64,000 nucleotides of DNA from Arthrospiribacter ruber (lineage in GTDB: Bacteria; Bacteroidota; Bacteroidia; Cytophagales; Cyclobacteriaceae): assembly GCF_019343195.1 (NCBI RefSeq), contig NZ_RPHB01000001.1, forward strand, positions 620,001 to 684,000. Reading direction: 5' to 3'. This document shows positions 54,122-61,953 of the stretch, in pieces (within the stretch, counting starts at the first letter, position 1; each line of letters begins with the position of its first letter). A model generated the notes under the pieces. That model saw nothing but the letters and a program-made list of their open reading frames with translations, did no database searches and was not told the origin of the DNA. Made by a program: the position numbers and the translations under genes.

Positions 54122-56644
54122 ATGAAGTCAGGAAATAAAATCAAGCTCCGTAGTAAAGTTGTTTTGGGTTTTGTGCTCGCCTCTTTTCTAGTGGTGTCAG
54201 TATCAGCTATTACTTTTTTCAGCATTAGAAACTTACTCAATACAGTAGAAAACCTTTCAGAACCAAATGAAAAGCTCCGTCAATTAAATGGACTTTTAGC
54301 AGACATCTATCTCCTGGATGTTTCCAAAACCGAAAGAACAGCTGACAAGGATTCGGTCTTGGAGGAGACCACAGAAAGAATCAAACAAAGGCTGGAATGG
54401 TTCAGGGCCAACTCAACGGATAGCGTGGAGCTGGAAAGTTTTGACAAAATCAGTATGAATATCTCAGAACTGATGGTAGTACATGCCGGTTTGGAAGAAG
54501 TTAGGTATAACCTTACCAGCAGGACATTCAGTGAAGAGGCCCTCAAAAACATTGAAAGAAGTATCAAGCGTCAACAGGAGCAGACTGAGATGAGGTTTTT
54601 AGGTAGGGTAAGGAAAAGGGATTTTTTGTCTGAACTTTCGCGCATAGATCCTCCTGCCCGTACGCTGAAGGAAAAGGAAGAAACGGCAAAAAGTTACGAA
54701 GAAGAACTCCTAGGTATCGTCAAAGACCTTGATGAAGTGCAGGAAGAGGAATCAAGCGACCCTGAAGCAATTCAAAATGCTGAAAATGCCCTGGAGGCCC
54801 TTCGCTCGTTTATGACGGAAATGTTCGCTGATGAGCAGAGGTTACAGCAGGAATTTGTCTTTTTGGAAAATAAACTGATCGAAAAAAACAAGGAAGTTTT
54901 TTCGGAGGTACAAGGCTTGATTTCCAATATGCAGAGAGAGTTGCTGATTGCGTATAGAGATAAGAACCAATCCGCCTATGGCCTTACCTATACGGTCTCC
55001 ATCATCCTTTCCGTATTGGTTTTTATCGGTATTTTGGGTTCTGTAGGTTTTATATACAGTATATTGAATGAGGTGAATAAAGCCAATAAATACAGGAGAC
55101 AGCTGGAAGAAGCCAAAATCCACTCAGAAAACCTTGCTAAGGCCAAGCAGGACTTTTTGGCCAACATGAGCCACGAAATCCGTAATCCCCTTCATGCCAT
55201 ACAAGGATATCAACAGGCCATTCAAAAATCGCCACTCAATGAACAGCAAAAGGAGTTTGTGCAAATGATAGGGTTTGCTTCAGAAACATTAATAGGTATC
55301 GTGAATGATATTCTGGATTTTTCAAAACTGGAAGCAGGAAAACTGACCATAGAAAAAAATCCCTTTGACCCAATGAGTCTGTTCTTATCCATAAAAAGTT
55401 TCTTTTCCTTCAAAGCTGAGGAAAAGGAGCTGTATTTCAATTGGGACATCAAGCTGCCGGAAAACAAATGGCTTTTGGGAGATGCACTGAGAATCAATCA
55501 GATATTGAATAACCTTCTTTCCAACGCGATCAAATTCACTAAAGAAGGTGGGATTACCGTGACCGTACACTATACAGAAGACCAAATGCTCCTATTAAAA
55601 GTAGAGGATACAGGTATGGGAATGACAGATAATGTGAAAAAGAACATTTTCCGTGAATTTGACCAAGGAGATACTTCGATTACACGTCAGTTTGGAGGCA
55701 CTGGTCTTGGATTGACCATTATCAAAAGGCTGGTCGATTTGCAGGCTGGTGAAATTAAAGTGGAAAGTGAAGAAAAGAAGGGTACATGCATAGAAGTTGT
55801 GCTTCCTCTGGAGACCACAAGCCCCCGGGAAGTGGAAAATATGGAAAATGAACTGCATGATTATGACCTGAGCGGCATAAAAATCCTTGTGGTCGACGAT
55901 GATCAGATAGGGATAAAGCTGATCAGGTTGCTATTGGAAACCAAAGGGGCACAGGTAGAAAGCTATCCGGGTGGCTTATATTTCAGTAAAGATTTCATGT
56001 ATGACCATGACTTTGACCTTGCCATCCTGGATATTCAGATGCCGGAAGTATCCGGAATAGAAGTACTATCTATGCTGAGAGAAAATCCCAGGTATCAAAA
56101 TTTACCTATTCTTGCCATCACGGCCAATGTCTTTGCGGACGAAAAGAGCAAGCTTACCAATGTAGGGTTTAACGGGATCATTCTCAAGCCTTTCAAAGAG
56201 GATCATTTTATCAAAAGGGTAGCAGAGCAATTGGACTTGGAACCTGTGAAAATGGCATTGGAAACGGCAGATCAGCACGATTTTCATCAGGAAAATAAGA
56301 CCTCTTATGACCTCACAGACCTCGAAAAATTCTGCATGGGGGATGAGGAAATGCTTATTGAGGTCTTGGGTGATATCGTGGATACCACCAAAACAGACCT
56401 GCAAAAATTAGAGATAGCCAAAAAGGAAGAAGACTTCTCTTCCATCAGAGAAATCACCCATCAGCTTTCCAGCCGCCTTCGTCAGATCAAAATGAAAGCT
56501 GGAGAACTGGCCAAAGAGATAGAAGTAAGTATCAAAGATGGTAAAACAGAAGGGGTAAAAGAAAATCTGGGTATGCTGGCCAAAGAAATCAAAGTCAGTC
56601 TAGAGGTGTTGGAAAAGGATTTTGACCTGTCTCAGAAAGCCTAG
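54122..56644 (+). CDS. Hybrid sensor histidine kinase with receiver and HPt domains
   Basis: 840 residues. TM1 (about 15-37) and TM2 (about 287-312) flank a long helical periplasmic domain with coiled-coil character. A HisKA domain follows with MSHEIRNPLHAIQGY (His near 349). HATPase (about 440-570) has LLSNAIKFTKEGG, DTGMGM and GGTGLGLTIIKRL. A receiver (about 595-710) has its Asp in LAILDIQMPEVSG (near 637), and a C-terminal HPt-like helix bundle has a candidate His in EITHQLSSRLRQ (near 779). The signal is unknown. It converges on a sigma-54 response regulator, with the two stop codons sharing the CTAG at 56641-56644. It is a plausible partner of that regulator or of the single-domain regulator nearby. 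Confidence 0.9.
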   Translation: MKSGNKIKLRSKVVLGFVLASFLVVSVSAITFFSIRNLLNTVENLSEPNEKLRQLNGLLADIYLLDVSKTERTADKDSVLEETTERIKQRLEWFRANSTDSVELESFDKISMNISELMVVHAGLEEVRYNLTSRTFSEEALKNIERSIKRQQEQTEMRFLGRVRKRDFLSELSRIDPPARTLKEKEETAKSYEEELLGIVKDLDEVQEEESSDPEAIQNAENALEALRSFMTEMFADEQRLQQEFVFLENKLIEKNKEVFSEVQGLISNMQRELLIAYRDKNQSAYGLTYTVSIILSVLVFIGILGSVGFIYSILNEVNKANKYRRQLEEAKIHSENLAKAKQDFLANMSHEIRNPLHAIQGYQQAIQKSPLNEQQKEFVQMIGFASETLIGIVNDILDFSKLEAGKLTIEKNPFDPMSLFLSIKSFFSFKAEEKELYFNWDIKLPENKWLLGDALRINQILNNLLSNAIKFTKEGGITVTVHYTEDQMLLLKVEDTGMGMTDNVKKNIFREFDQGDTSITRQFGGTGLGLTIIKRLVDLQAGEIKVESEEKKGTCIEVVLPLETTSPREVENMENELHDYDLSGIKILVVDDDQIGIKLIRLLLETKGAQVESYPGGLYFSKDFMYDHDFDLAILDIQMPEVSGIEVLSMLRENPRYQNLPILAITANVFADEKSKLTNVGFNGIILKPFKEDHFIKRVAEQLDLEPVKMALETADQHDFHQENKTSYDLTDLEKFCMGDEEMLIEVLGDIVDTTKTDLQKLEIAKKEEDFSSIREITHQLSSRLRQIKMKAGELAKEIEVSIKDGKTEGVKENLGMLAKEIKVSLEVLEKDFDLSQKA

Positions 56645-57978
56645 GTCAGTCCATATTTATCCAATTTGTTATAAAGTGTTTTTCTGTCCATGCCAAGCAT
56701 TTTGGCAGCTTGACTCTTGTTATTTTTACAAAATTCCAAAGCTTTCAGAATATTCTCTTTTTCCCTCATTACCATACTTTCTTTAAAAGTACCAGTTATA
56801 TTCATCTCCGATGAGCCAGCATTTGATGTCAGTTCCTTGGGAAGCAAGTCTGTTGTGATGACGCTTCCTTTGGCAAGAAGAACAGCCCTTCGGACTATAT
56901 TCTTGAGTTCTCTGAGATTGCCCGGCCAAGAGTAGGAACGGAAAACATCCATGACTTCTTCATCCAAATCGGTAATTTCCCTACCAAGTCTGGTATTGCT
57001 GCTCTGTATGAAATGCTTTACAAATGCTTCCAAGTCTTCTTTTCTATCTCTTAGAGGCAGTATCTGAAGTGAAAACTCGTTCAGTCTATGGAACAAGTCT
57101 TCTCTGAATGTGCTGCCCAATTCACCTGCTTTAAGTTGTTCGTTTGTCGCGGCTATGATCCTTATGTCTACAGGGATTTCCTGGTTGCTACCGATTTTTC
57201 TTATTGACCGCTCCTGAATGGCCCTCAGCAGTTTGAGCTGCACCTCATAGTCCAAGTTGCCAACTTCATCCAAAAACAAGGTCCCACCATTTGCATACTC
57301 AAAGTGTCCTACTTTGTCTTCAAGGGCTCCGGTAAATGAGCCTTTTATGTGGCCGAAAAGTTCGCTTGCTGCCAATTCATTGCTCAGTGCACCACAATCT
57401 ATGGCGACGAAGGGCTGCTCATTTCTTTTTGATTTCTGATGGATTCTTTTTGCTACAAACTCCTTTCCTGTGCCTGTTTCCCCCAATATCATGACAGAAA
57501 GGTCAGTCGGGGCTACAAGTTCTATGTGTTCCTCGAGCTGCTGCGCCATATTACTGCTTCCTTGTATGTACTCCAAAGGCAGGGACGGTGTACTGACCAT
57601 CACTTGGGAAGGTTGAACAGGACTTTCGAACGCCTCTTTCACCGTCTCAAGCAGTTCATCAGGATCAATGGGTTTGGTGATATATTCGCTTGCCCCCATT
57701 TTCATGGCTTTTACAGCAATGCGGATATCGGAATAATTGGTGATCAGGATTACGGCAGTCTCCGGCTGATATTTTTTGACAAATTCCAAGATTTCCATTC
57801 CATTTCCATCCGGTAGTCTGTAATCTGTTATGACCAGTTTTGGCCAGGATGTTTTTAGCAAGGTAATGGCGGATTTTACTTTTTCACATGTTTTGACCTC
57901 AAAGCCATTTTTTTCCAAAAATCTCTGGATAATTCTCGCGTATGAAAGGTCATCTTCTATTAAAAGTATTTTGGACAT
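56641..57978 (-). CDS. Sigma-54-dependent response regulator (NtrC family)
   Basis: 445 residues. The receiver (about 1-120) has its phospho-Asp at D52 in VITDYRLPDGNG. The AAA+ domain (about 140-365) has Walker A GETGTGKEFVAKR. The sigma-54 loop reads GSFTGA where GAFTGA is usual, a natural conservative variant. The Walker B region is GGTLFLDEVGN. A Fis-type HTH closes the protein (NKSQAAKMLGMDRKTLYNKL). It should bind upstream palindromes and remodel sigma-54 RNA polymerase. Two copies of TTCCACA/TGTGGAA nearby are candidate sites. Confidence 0.93.
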   Translation of the reverse strand: MSKILLIEDDLSYARIIQRFLEKNGFEVKTCEKVKSAITLLKTSWPKLVITDYRLPDGNGMEILEFVKKYQPETAVILITNYSDIRIAVKAMKMGASEYITKPIDPDELLETVKEAFESPVQPSQVMVSTPSLPLEYIQGSSNMAQQLEEHIELVAPTDLSVMILGETGTGKEFVAKRIHQKSKRNEQPFVAIDCGALSNELAASELFGHIKGSFTGALEDKVGHFEYANGGTLFLDEVGNLDYEVQLKLLRAIQERSIRKIGSNQEIPVDIRIIAATNEQLKAGELGSTFREDLFHRLNEFSLQILPLRDRKEDLEAFVKHFIQSSNTRLGREITDLDEEVMDVFRSYSWPGNLRELKNIVRRAVLLAKGSVITTDLLPKELTSNAGSSEMNITGTFKESMVMREKENILKALEFCKNNKSQAAKMLGMDRKTLYNKLDKYGLT

Positions 57979-58001
57979 GTGGATATTTTTTTACCAAATA
58001 A

Positions 58002-58038
58002 CAAAAAAATAAAGTACCGAAGACGTCTCCGGTACCTT
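58002..58038 (-). terminator. Terminator downstream of the 52-residue gene
   Basis: AAGTACCG (58012-58019) pairs with CGGTACCTT (58030-58038), followed on the minus strand by ATTTTTTTG. It lies between the 52-residue gene stop (58113) and the sigma-54 regulator start (57978), so the small gene appears to be its own transcription unit. Confidence 0.65.
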
Positions 58039-58112
58039 ATCTATAATGAAACCTATTTATTTTTTTCGATTTTGGGAAGAATGTGCAGGTAAACTAAGCA
58101 TCTTCCATTCCT

Positions 58113-58271
58113 TTAAGGTGTGTAAAAGGTTTTCTCCAAGTCTTGGGCAAGGGATTTTTCAACCTTTTCCTCTTGGTGGCAGTGCGGTTTTACCGCAGCA
58201 CTATAGTACACCTGATATCCTATCAGAAGAATATTAATCAAAAGAAATGATATGATAAGTACCCTTTTCAT
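58113..58271 (-). CDS. Small single-pass membrane protein, 52 residues
   Basis: Not recognised as a known family. It reads MKRVLIISFLLINILLIGY, then a tail of about 32 residues containing PHCHQ and a Glu/Lys-rich end, so there is one N-terminal hydrophobic helix and a probable periplasmic His-Cys-His tail. It has its own terminator (58002-58038), a sigma-54-like element just upstream, and a perfect palindrome about 95 nt upstream. It lies between the sigma-54 regulator gene and a single-domain regulator gene. The coding call rests on the intact frame, its composition and the flanking signals. Confidence 0.6.
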   Translation of the reverse strand: MKRVLIISFLLINILLIGYQVYYSAAVKPHCHQEEKVEKSLAQDLEKTFYTP

Positions 58272-58280
58272 TCAGCTATA

Positions 58281-58300
58281 CATAAACATCTCTTGTGCCA
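58281..58300 (-). promoter_or_regulatory. Candidate sigma-54 promoter of the 52-residue gene
   Basis: On the minus strand TGGCAC (58300-58295), a perfect -24 element, is followed after 5 nt by ATGT where TTGC is expected, so the -12 element is weak. Transcription would begin about 3 nt before the ATG, making a nearly leaderless message; that counts against it somewhat. Confidence 0.4.
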
Positions 58301-58362
58301 AATGAAAATAGGCGTAGAATACCATTTTTAAGCCCTCTTCAACTCTACGGGTTGTAGAAAAA

Positions 58363-58378
58363 TTCCACAGTTGTGGAA
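58363..58378. promoter_or_regulatory. Palindrome TTCCACA-GT-TGTGGAA, candidate activator site
   Basis: Perfect 7-bp arms with a 2-nt centre, about 95 nt upstream of the 52-residue gene. A second copy with the same arms and a 3-nt centre occurs at 61171-61187. A weaker dyad TCTAC/GTAGA lies at 58344-58358. The distance to the promoter fits an NtrC-type upstream activator sequence. Confidence 0.5.
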
Positions 58379-58385
58379 AAAGGAA

Positions 58386-58415
58386 ACAAAAAAACAGACA
58401 AGTATTGACCTGTCT
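58386..58415 (-). terminator. Terminator after the single-domain response regulator
   Basis: AGACAAG (58396-58402) pairs with CCTGTCT (58409-58415) with one wobble. A T-run follows on the minus strand, directly after the regulator stop at 58419. Confidence 0.7.
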
Positions 58416-58418
58416 TTT

Positions 58419-58775
58419 TTAAAGCCCTCTGATCACTTCCAGCAATTCGGTGGGATTGATAGGCTTGGATACAAAAGCATCTGCACCTTCCTCTACAGCC
58501 TTGTTGGCAATTCCTTCGTCACCGTATCGGGTCATCAATACCACTTTTGTAGTACTTCCTTGAGATTTGATTTTTTTCAGGATATCTATTCCGTTCATAT
58601 CCGGTAAGCGATAGTCCAGAATAGCTATTCCGAAACTGTTGTTTTCTATCAGGTTTAAGGCTGATTTTCCAGCTTGGGCATCCAAGACTTCAAAGTTGTT
58701 TTTTGTCAAAAACCTGGTCAGAAGCTTGCAAAAAACCACATCGTCTTCTACTATCAATATTTTATTAGTGTCCAT
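58419..58775 (-). CDS. Single-domain (CheY-like) response regulator
   Basis: 118-residue receiver with no output domain. The acidic pair is D11/D12, the phospho-acceptor D54 (ILDYRLPDMNG), the conserved Thr in VLMTRYGDEG and the Lys in VSKPINP. Its closest neighbour in sequence is the receiver of the sigma-54 regulator, with which it shares LDYRLPD; it may compete for phosphate as a sink or carry a signal to another target. It lies 21 nt after the ATP-grasp-like gene in the same direction. Confidence 0.9.
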   Translation of the reverse strand: MDTNKILIVEDDVVFCKLLTRFLTKNNFEVLDAQAGKSALNLIENNSFGIAILDYRLPDMNGIDILKKIKSQGSTTKVVLMTRYGDEGIANKAVEEGADAFVSKPINPTELLEVIRGL

Positions 58776-58796
58776 AACTTTTCTAGATTTGGGAAA

Positions 58797-60182
58797 TTAA
58801 ACATTCGCTTTCTTCTCGCCAAAAGTTCGAATGGCATTTTGATCAATGGCATATACAGCCATTGCGCTCTGTACAAAACCTTTGATAAGTTCGTCTACTC
58901 CTAATCCAAGTAAACCGAAATTCCTGATGTCAAACAACATCAACCTTTCATCTGCATAGGTCCAGCCATCTTCACCTTTGATGGACAGGTTGGTGCCATA
59001 AACCTCCCAAGAGTTTTTTCCTTCAGGCAATGGTTCGTTCAAGGGAAATCCTGACCTTCTCGAATACACAGCCAATGGCCTGATCCCTTCATCAGTGGCA
59101 TGCATCATCAGCCTTAGGTCAAATGCATAACTTCTTCCTTTGGAATCAGGAATAGTCCCAACATGATACCAAGCTTTGCTGGTGTCCAGTCCTTCTAAGT
59201 AATTGCTGTGAATCAACTGCTGTACCAGGTACAGGTCGTCTTTGGATATCTGGGATAAGGCAAAATCCAATTCTTCCTCATTGACAATGGTGTAAACTCC
59301 CTGTCCGGCATTGGAATCAGGAACTTTGATGACCATACTACCGCCCAAAATATCGTAGTATTTCCTTAACTCCTCGAAAGGCACTTTAGTGAAAGTTTTG
59401 GGGGTAAAAATACTTATGCCCTTGTCCTTAAACTCTTCATTGAACACATCATAGGCACCGCTTGCCACCTCTTTGTTTCTCCCACCTGAAAGACAGGCTT
59501 CAATGGGATTGAGAAGGAGTGTTCTGGAATTTTTCGGTAGTCTGTTCCAAGGCTCTTGGGTCACATACCTGAATGCGGCGCGGACCTCTTCCCACTTTTC
59601 CTTTTCGTTTTTGACAAACATTTTTCCCTCTTCAAATTTCACAGGAGGGTTTTGGTCCGTTTTGTCAAACTTTGCCAAGAATACATTTTCTCCAAATACA
59701 TCTGCAATGGTTGCTGCATAACCTATATTTTCCATAGGATTTTTATCGTAGATTACAGCCAAAGCTCCTTTTTCGGGATGCTGCTCTACCATTGGCTTAA
59801 AAGTCTTTTCGATCAATCTTTTATAACCTCCCTGCTCCACGTTGAGATCCAATAAAGGCATGGATTTCTGGCCGGAAGGGCAGGAGTTGGTTTCTATGAC
59901 GGTCAGCTTCCTATTTCCTTCATGATTGGTGACATGCATGAGGTCAGTGCCTGCCCATCTGAAGTAAGTGGGCTGATATTTTAAGATTTTCATCAGAGCT
60001 TCCTTATCGGCCATAGGATTGAGCCTTTGATACCTTTCTGTCATCTGATCATGCGAAAGGTTCAGAAAGTAGGCCACCAAGGGATGAATGTTGGAATTGA
60101 GCACCCTGGGATACCAATGGTCAGTAGGTTCAAAATCCCCGGGTTCTACCAGGTGTACGTTTTGTGAAATAGATAATTTCAT
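58797..60182 (-). CDS. ATP-grasp-like protein of unknown substrate
   Basis: About 461 residues. The block GGSMVIKVPDSNAGQGVYTI (near 281-300) resembles the glycine-rich lysine loop of ATP-grasp ligases. YLVQQLIHSN and DLRLMMHA (about 361) fit the later nucleotide and metal region. TVIETNSCPSG (near 98) could bind the substrate. No partner domain is seen, and the acceptor and amine are unknown. The ATG at 60206 would overlap the TSUP gene; the ATG at 60182 gives a 10-nt gap. It forms an operon with the TSUP transporter and the receiver-only regulator. Confidence 0.65.
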   Translation of the reverse strand: MKLSISQNVHLVEPGDFEPTDHWYPRVLNSNIHPLVAYFLNLSHDQMTERYQRLNPMADKEALMKILKYQPTYFRWAGTDLMHVTNHEGNRKLTVIETNSCPSGQKSMPLLDLNVEQGGYKRLIEKTFKPMVEQHPEKGALAVIYDKNPMENIGYAATIADVFGENVFLAKFDKTDQNPPVKFEEGKMFVKNEKEKWEEVRAAFRYVTQEPWNRLPKNSRTLLLNPIEACLSGGRNKEVASGAYDVFNEEFKDKGISIFTPKTFTKVPFEELRKYYDILGGSMVIKVPDSNAGQGVYTIVNEEELDFALSQISKDDLYLVQQLIHSNYLEGLDTSKAWYHVGTIPDSKGRSYAFDLRLMMHATDEGIRPLAVYSRRSGFPLNEPLPEGKNSWEVYGTNLSIKGEDGWTYADERLMLFDIRNFGLLGLGVDELIKGFVQSAMAVYAIDQNAIRTFGEKKANV

Positions 60183-60192
60183 TGTCTTTATT

Positions 60193-60948
60193 TTATATAG
60201 CTGCAATCATTTCTTCAATGTAATCTTTGTTTTTCCATAGCATCAAGACTCCCGATGCTACCATACTGGCCACTACAATTTTTCTGAAAAAAAGTTCTGA
60301 AATTTTGGCAAGGATGAGCTTACCGAAGTAGACCGCAATCATGGAGGATATACCAATCAATATACCAAACTTCAGCACTTCCCCTGTGACATAGCCATAG
60401 TAGGCATAGCTGATGATTTTGGTGATATGTAGAATAATGGCATTTGCTGACCTTGTGCCGAGTAGGGATTCCTTGCTGATGCCATAGTTGAGATAGGCAG
60501 AATTCATCAATGGTCCCACGCCTCCGATCAGACCGGACAGGAACGAAACCACAAGGCCCATAGGGGCAAAATGCCAGGCCTTGACTTTAAATCCCGTTTT
60601 TGTTTCTTTCTTATTCCACTGAAATATTGTAGAAAGAAGCAACAGTCCGATCAGGATCTGAAGAAAATCAGAGGACAGTGCGGCAAACATCCTTGCACCT
60701 ATAATAGAGCCTACGATAGTGGAAGGAAACAGCCAAACAAACAATTTCCAATCTATAAACCTCCAAAAAAAGAAGACTTTGGAGGTGCTGCTCATGCCTA
60801 TACTGATGGCCATTACAGGTGCTACTGCTTTTACACCCACCACTACTGCCACTAAGGGCATCAGGAGCAAACTTGCTCCGCCTCCTGTCAGCGTACTCAG
60901 TATAAATACCACAAATGCACCCAGGAGCACTAAAATCAATTGTATCAT
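60193..60948 (-). CDS. TSUP (TauE/SafE) family membrane transporter
   Basis: 251 residues with about eight helices and the two repeated motifs TLTGGGASLLLMPL near the N terminus and FLSGLIGGVGPLMN near 135. TSUP proteins export organosulfur or sulfite-type anions, or related substrates; which one cannot be told here. It is the first gene of a TSUP, ATP-grasp-like, single-domain regulator operon. A sigma-54-like element and a palindrome lie upstream. Confidence 0.85.
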   Translation of the reverse strand: MIQLILVLLGAFVVFILSTLTGGGASLLLMPLVAVVVGVKAVAPVMAISIGMSSTSKVFFFWRFIDWKLFVWLFPSTIVGSIIGARMFAALSSDFLQILIGLLLLSTIFQWNKKETKTGFKVKAWHFAPMGLVVSFLSGLIGGVGPLMNSAYLNYGISKESLLGTRSANAIILHITKIISYAYYGYVTGEVLKFGILIGISSMIAVYFGKLILAKISELFFRKIVVASMVASGVLMLWKNKDYIEEMIAAI

Positions 60949-61027
60949 AATTTAAAAAAGGAAATCTCTCTGTATCAGTTTTTATCAATTCATATTCTAT
61001 TACTCAACCCTCAAACTTCGGAATGGT

Positions 61028-61043
61028 TGCAGATGTCTCTCCA
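61028..61043 (-). promoter_or_regulatory. Candidate sigma-54 promoter of the TSUP operon
   Basis: On the minus strand TGGAGAGACATCTGCA has GG and GC exactly 10 nt apart (the -24/-12 pair). It lies about 80 nt before the TSUP start and 130-140 nt downstream, in transcription terms, of the palindrome at 61171-61187. The -24 flank (AGAG) departs from the CACG consensus. Confidence 0.45.
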
Positions 61044-61170
61044 TCTTCTTCCGATGTCTAAAATGAATGTATATGTGACATTGATATCCGACTTTAAGAA
61101 AAATTCATGCCTAAAATCATCCTTCCTCTGAAGTACAATGTCCATGTATTCGAATATGTTTGGGGTATTT

Positions 61171-61187
61171 TTCCACACTGTGTGGAA
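61171..61187. promoter_or_regulatory. Palindrome TTCCACAC-T-GTGTGGAA, second candidate activator site
   Basis: A perfect 8-bp-arm palindrome of 17 nt containing the same TTCCACA/TGTGGAA arms as 58363-58378. It lies upstream of the TSUP operon in the divergent gap. Confidence 0.5.
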
Positions 61188-61299
61188 TTTCTATTGGGAT
61201 GTCGCCTAAAAAGCTTTGTTATTGGCAATTATCAAATGGTGGAAAAAATCCACATGCTCCACAGTTTTTTCCAGGATATTTTTTCAAATGTTAATAACT

Positions 61300-61775
61300 A
61301 CCAATGACAGATATGGAGGGATCGTCATTCTGAACGCAGTGAAGAATCTCCAACTTTTAAAGAGAAGAGATCTCCCGCAATGCTGCGGGACAGGCTTTCA
61401 TCTCCGCAAGCTCCGATTACCATTGACATACATTGGGGGCGGCACGTCACCCTGAGTGAAACGAAGGGTCTCTTTGACTTGAGTGCAGGAGATTCTTCGC
61501 TTGTTCCTCACTACCATTGACAGATATGGAGTGATCGTCATTCTGAACGCAGTGAAGAATCTCCTACCATGTGGGAGATGCTTCGACTCCGCAAGCTCCG
61601 CTCAGCATGACGCGTAATTTTGTCATTACCCTTTCTGAACATTCCCTAAATGTTAAAATCTCAGAATGACGGGTCTGCAGATGTCATTCCCTTTCTGTAA
61701 ATGCTAAATTTTAATAACTCAGAGTGACGAGTCGCCCCGATTGATGTCAATGGTAACGCAGTGAAGAATCTCCCA
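61300..61775. repeat. Dispersed intergenic repeats (CATTCTGAACGCAGTGAAGAATCTCC type)
   Basis: A 52-nt unit, ACCAATGACAGATATGGAGG... to ...GAAGAATCTCC, lies at 61300-61351 and recurs at 61513-61564 with two or three changes. A third partial copy (ACGCAGTGAAGAATCTCC) is near 61757-61774. GAAGAATCTCC also recurs inverted (GGAGATTCTTC) near 61488. A separate diverged tandem pair of about 55 nt (GTCATTACCCTTTCTG... and GTCATTCCCTTTCTG...) spans about 61622-61737. No reliable gene lies in the 1-kb gap 60949-61953. Confidence 0.8.
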
Positions 61776-61953
61776 CTATTAAGGGAAGGAGATCCTTCTC
61801 CCGATCGAAACAAGCTTTGCGAGAAATAAAATAATTGAAAAAAACAAACAAAAAGCCCAACTTGATTTTCAGGTTTTTCCCCTTTTTCATTTGAATTCCC
61901 AATATTATGGGCAAATTTTGTAGTTGGTTTTACGCTTTTAACCTTAACCAACA

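Noticed and set aside
58046-58237. 63-residue plus-strand frame
   Set aside because: It overlaps the better-supported minus-strand 52-residue gene and has no family match.
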